DNA of 64,000 nucleotides, taken from Enoplosus armatus. Taxonomy: Eukaryota; Chordata; Actinopteri; Centrarchiformes; Enoplosidae. Under the pieces are notes generated by a model. That model worked only from the letters and a program-made list of their open reading frames with translations, did not search any database and had not been told where the DNA came from. Positions 60,561 to 64,000 of the stretch are shown in pieces; the first letter of the stretch is position 1, and the number at the start of each line of letters is the position of its first letter. Made by a program: the position numbers and the translations under genes. The stretch spans positions 14,538,833-14,602,832 of the forward strand of contig NC_092189.1 of NCBI RefSeq assembly GCF_043641665.1, written 5' to 3'.

Positions 60561-63500
60561 GTATGAGCCGTTTTCTTTTTGTTCCTGCAAACTCGGGTCT
60601 GCTTGGTGTGGCAGTGGCGATGACTTACCCCTCTTCCAGCCTCGAGATGAGCCTTCTCCCGGAGCCTGACTGTGATCAAACACCCAGACTGTGAGAAGAA
60701 GACTTTATCACCGAGTCCGGCTCATCAACGACAATAAAAGAGACTTTATTGGTCACCGACAGCGCTTCTACTTGGGAGGGAAAAGAAACCCCACATTACT
60801 TGCTGTATATCAAGCCAGGAGGATCGAGTCCAAGTGCAAGACGAATGGTTCGGGTAACTAAAGCTTCACTTTACTGCCAGCCGTGCACGGATAAACCCAC
60901 AATACCTGCTGTTAATAGGGCAGTTATGAAACAGGTGTTGCAGAGAAGCGGTTAAATAGAGATTGTTAAATTGCCCCAGAGGATGCAAGACGTCGCACAA
61001 CAGCAGTGCATGCTGGGGCAGCTAATGATAACCACATTTTCCTGGAAAAAAGAGCAAAACCTGATAACTCTGTAAAAAATTGCAAAACAACAAGCCCCTG
61101 AGGCAACACTGGGGCTGCCACCTGACAAATCAACAGATGTCTGAGTCGTGTGGCTGCACGTCAGGAGAGGGGATTTATTCAGCAATGTATTATCAGGGAT
61201 TGCACACTGCCTGGCTCTCTATTAATTAATTAGTTTGCACATGAGGGCATTGATGTTGTCCTGATGCCCTTGGTGCTCCAGGGCCACCTGTGTTCACCTG
61301 AGACGGATTCTTGCCTTTGATGTGATTTGGAGCTTTATGAGGCGCGTTTATGGAGATAAACTGTGCGTGTAGATTAATTTATCTTTGCTCTGCGTGGATT
61401 TCTGTCCACCTGGAAATCATCCAGTATTAATAGAAAACAAATGCAAGTGGCAACCGCTCTGCCTCCACCCCTTTGCTTTATCTCTGTGTGTGCATTAGTG
61501 TGTATTGCAAAGAATTTGAGAGCTTTTTTGGATGATTACTTAGACACAAGTGGAGGGAGAGCCATGTGCACTGTAGTGTCACGCATTCTAAGCTTCACGA
61601 CAAGAAGTGGACCAAAATGGATTTTCAGTACAAAAACAGAACAGGCGCTTGAGGCTGGAAAAAAAACAGAAAGAAAGAAATCTTTCACTTGCACACTATT
61701 ACATGGCATTACTCATGCGTACGGTGATAAAGGTTACCTCACCTTGTCAACAGCAGTGTCACTTCCAAGACAGGAAAATGATGAATTTGGTCATTATTGA
61801 TGAGCCGAGTGGACACACGGGCTGTCATCCCGGCCCCTCACTCAGGACAGAATAAATTACACAGCGCTGACAGCGAGTCAAAACATAAACACAGGCTGAC
61901 AGGGAGATTTCCAGGGTGAAATTTAAGGAGCAGGTGGAATATCTTAAAAGGAGGCACAACCTCGAGAGAAAAAGCCAGCTGCAACAGTGGCTGCAAACTT
62001 CTCCACCCCCCCCCCCCCCCCCAAACATCTCTCCCTGCAGACAGGGTTTGTTCCCCGAGAAATAAAAACCAAATTTGAATTCCAATATCCTCTCAATCTG
62101 CGGCTTGGTGAAATTCATTCAATTTGGGGGGAATGATAATCAAGTTGCAGTGTGCAGTGAGACAAAAGGCTTCACAGACAATCAGATATTACAAACGCTG
62201 GCATGATCCACGCCTGTCCGCCCACCGTGCCTCCGAGCGGATTAATCAGTCGAGATCGTTCCTTTCCTCATCTCTTTGATTCATCGGTTTCAGAACAAAC
62301 TCTAATGCCTGTGATATTTCAATACCCCCGGTGATGAATAATACACTCGGATTCATCCAGGCCAAGCTGGCTTGTGAAATGCATGTCTTCATATAAAGTG
62401 GGTGGAAGTCACTTTCTATCTGCATGAGTCTCTTCCTCTTCATCACTTTCACCTCTTCTCCCCCTGAGCTTATTTATGAACTATTACCATCATGCAGTAA
62501 CACTTTATTAGGCATGTAGACAGCCAAGAGGCCTATTAATCTTTCACTTGCAGTCATATGCTCATTCTCCTTCTCCACACACACATACACAATCTCAAAT
62601 CCCGTTTTTTTTTTTTTTTTTTTTTAATACCCAGTGGTGTTCCTCAGCCCTCTTCAATGATTCAAACGGCACCGAGGAGATGGCAGATCTCCTGTTAGTC
62701 TTACAGTGAGGGAGGTGATGCGTCTTCCATCGGCAAGATATCAATACACACTTTCCACTGGCAGACTTTTCTCAGAGGCCGCAATCATGCTGACAATCTC
62801 TCGCTCGATCACGCTCAACTGTTGCCATTACGACACATCTGAGCCGGTAATGATTTTGTATTATAATGTCATCGATCCAGTTGAGGGGTTGACACCCCCA
62901 CGAGTGGTGCTGAGCAGATAACAGACAGTCCACTGGTCTGTGGTGTGCTTTACAGCTAAATACGATAAAGAGACGTCGGTTCGATTACACTGTAAAGTCA
63001 ATGATCATTTCTCACGCTATGTCAATATTGAGGTTTGTACCGTCTGTGGCGGAGATATGAGCTGCAACAACAACAAAAAACCCTCCTCATATTCAGCCAG
63101 ATTAACATTGCCTGCATGCACCCGCCCCGAACGTACACAGTGCGTACACAAAGACATGAGTCAAATGCATCCCTAAACAAATAGCAAGTTATCAATATTC
63201 ATCTGAAATGAGAAGGGAATTTGCAATGATTAAAGACTGCAGCACAGTGTGAGAATAAACACGGCAGACTATAGAGGCAGAGAAAAGGCTTTGACAGGGC
63301 ACCTAGCTGCACCTCAATGCAATTAATTAATAATGAATAAGATGAGTACAAAAAAGAACAGGAGCAACAACAATAAGCAGAGAAAAGTAACAGCAAAGGA
63401 CTGGGTAAAATCTTAGAATAAAAAAGAAGCAATGTTAGGACCTTTATGGAAAATGAAGACTATTTAATTCAAAGAGCCGCAGAGTAAAAAAAACCCCAAA

Positions 63501-63765
63501 AAAACACAATTTAACAGGCTTCTCAGCTTGAGCAGCCAGGGTAGATGTAGCTCTGGCCAAAGATGAAGGACGCTCACTGCTTACTAGGCAGCCAATGTCT
63601 TTAACCATAGCAACAAGCATCCAACTATTTTACATTTAGTTTGATTTAGTGCTGAAAAAAACAGGCATGTTTTCTTATCCTGCAAATTTGTTAGTTTTTG
63701 TGGGGACAGATGGCACGGCGTAATGCGATGTGAGCCGAGTCTCAATTCTGTTGATGTAACAGATT
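60561..63765. other. Putative 5' intron of the TMEM121-type gene, non-coding
   Basis: No gene was recognised. Poly(C) (about 62006-62022) and poly(T) (about 62605-62625) tracts occur. Much of 61150-61400 and 62200-63350 is unique, with frequent TAATTA, ATTAAT and AATTAATTAATAA motifs. Confidence 0.45.

Positions 63766-63804
<39 letters not shown>
63766..63804 (+). repeat. (TG)n tract adjoining the TMEM121-type acceptor
   Basis: An uninterrupted (GT)n tract of about 38 bases ends nine bases before the CAG acceptor at 63811-63813, leaving only CTCTTT as the pyrimidine tract. Confidence 0.9.
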
Positions 63805-63805
<1 letters not shown>

Positions 63806-63815
63806 TCTTTCAGGC

Positions 63816-64000
63816 ATGGTGCCCACGCCCCAGGTGTGCGTATCAACCCTGGTCACGGTGAGCACGATGGCAGTGGTGGACCTCTACCTGCTAGAGCAGA
63901 GCATGCTGGGGGCTCGTGGTCTTCCAGGACCCAGCGTGTGGCAGTGTGCAGCAGTGTTGCTAGGTGACGTGGGCTTCTTGCTCGCGCTGCGCTTCGTGTC
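63816..64000 (+). CDS. tmem121: TMEM121-family multipass membrane protein (partial, C-terminus off window)
   Basis: An acceptor CTCTTTCAG|GC precedes an ATG at 63816. The 61 complete codons visible encode MVPTPQVCVSTLVTVSTMAV, VDLYLLEQSMLGARGL and VWQCAAVLLGDVGFLLALRF. Two hydrophobic helices are visible, at about residues 7-27 and 43-60. This matches my memory of the TMEM121 N-terminus in the pattern VC.(S/T)TLV, MAV.D.YL.EQ and LLGDV.FLL.LR.V. The family has a signature multi-helix membrane domain, with roles in cardiac and haematopoietic cells proposed but little known biochemically. The fish has several TMEM121 paralogues, so which one this is remains open. The CDS continues beyond the window. 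Confidence 0.78.
   Translation, partial: MVPTPQVCVSTLVTVSTMAVVDLYLLEQSMLGARGLPGPSVWQCAAVLLGDVGFLLALRFV

Noticed and set aside
60412..60669. 85-codon frame in the CpG-rich block (MSKDKPTTAEARHCGEV...).
   Set aside because: It crosses the likely splice donor at 60560, and resembles a 5' UTR frame more than a conserved protein.

Overview
This is vertebrate nuclear DNA, almost certainly from a percomorph-type teleost fish. Genes are split by GT-AG introns, long (TG)n microsatellites are frequent, there is a decayed Tc1/mariner transposon with fish-type sequence, and several dispersed repeats look like common teleost MITE/SINE/LINE families. No bacterial, organellar or viral genes and no CRISPR array were seen.

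Layout: (1) 1-448, minus strand: the start of a ccdc85b-like coiled-coil gene running off the left edge. (2) 3688-8234, plus: complete ten-coding-exon fibp behind a CRE/ETS promoter. (3) about 9316-19574, plus: efemp2 (fibulin-4), with eleven coding exons resolved but the signal-peptide exon not found. (4) 19575-35400: a 16-kb gene-free stretch of dispersed repeats, minisatellites and microsatellites. (5) 35474-43019, plus: npas4, an activity-dependent neuronal bHLH-PAS factor, with eight coding exons, a TATA/CRE promoter and an upstream pair of MEF2-type sites. (6) 45395-46951: a Tc1-like element with a frameshifted transposase, next to a short inverted-repeat element. (7) 47654-53792, minus: the last four coding exons of mrpl11 (mitochondrial ribosomal protein L11); its N-terminal exon was not found. 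(8) 53793-63815: ten kb of mostly unique, non-coding DNA with a CpG-rich promoter-like block and many homeodomain-type AT motifs. (9) 63816-64000, plus: the first coding part of a TMEM121-family membrane protein, cut by the right edge.

These genes are not a functional operon. They are a syntenic block: from general knowledge, ccdc85b-fibp-efemp2 and npas4-mrpl11 both lie on human 11q13, whereas the TMEM121-type gene there is unexpected and may be a paralogue retained in fish. Exon boundaries were derived by reading splice sites and checking that codon phase closes. Protein identities rest on remembered family sequences, not on a search.
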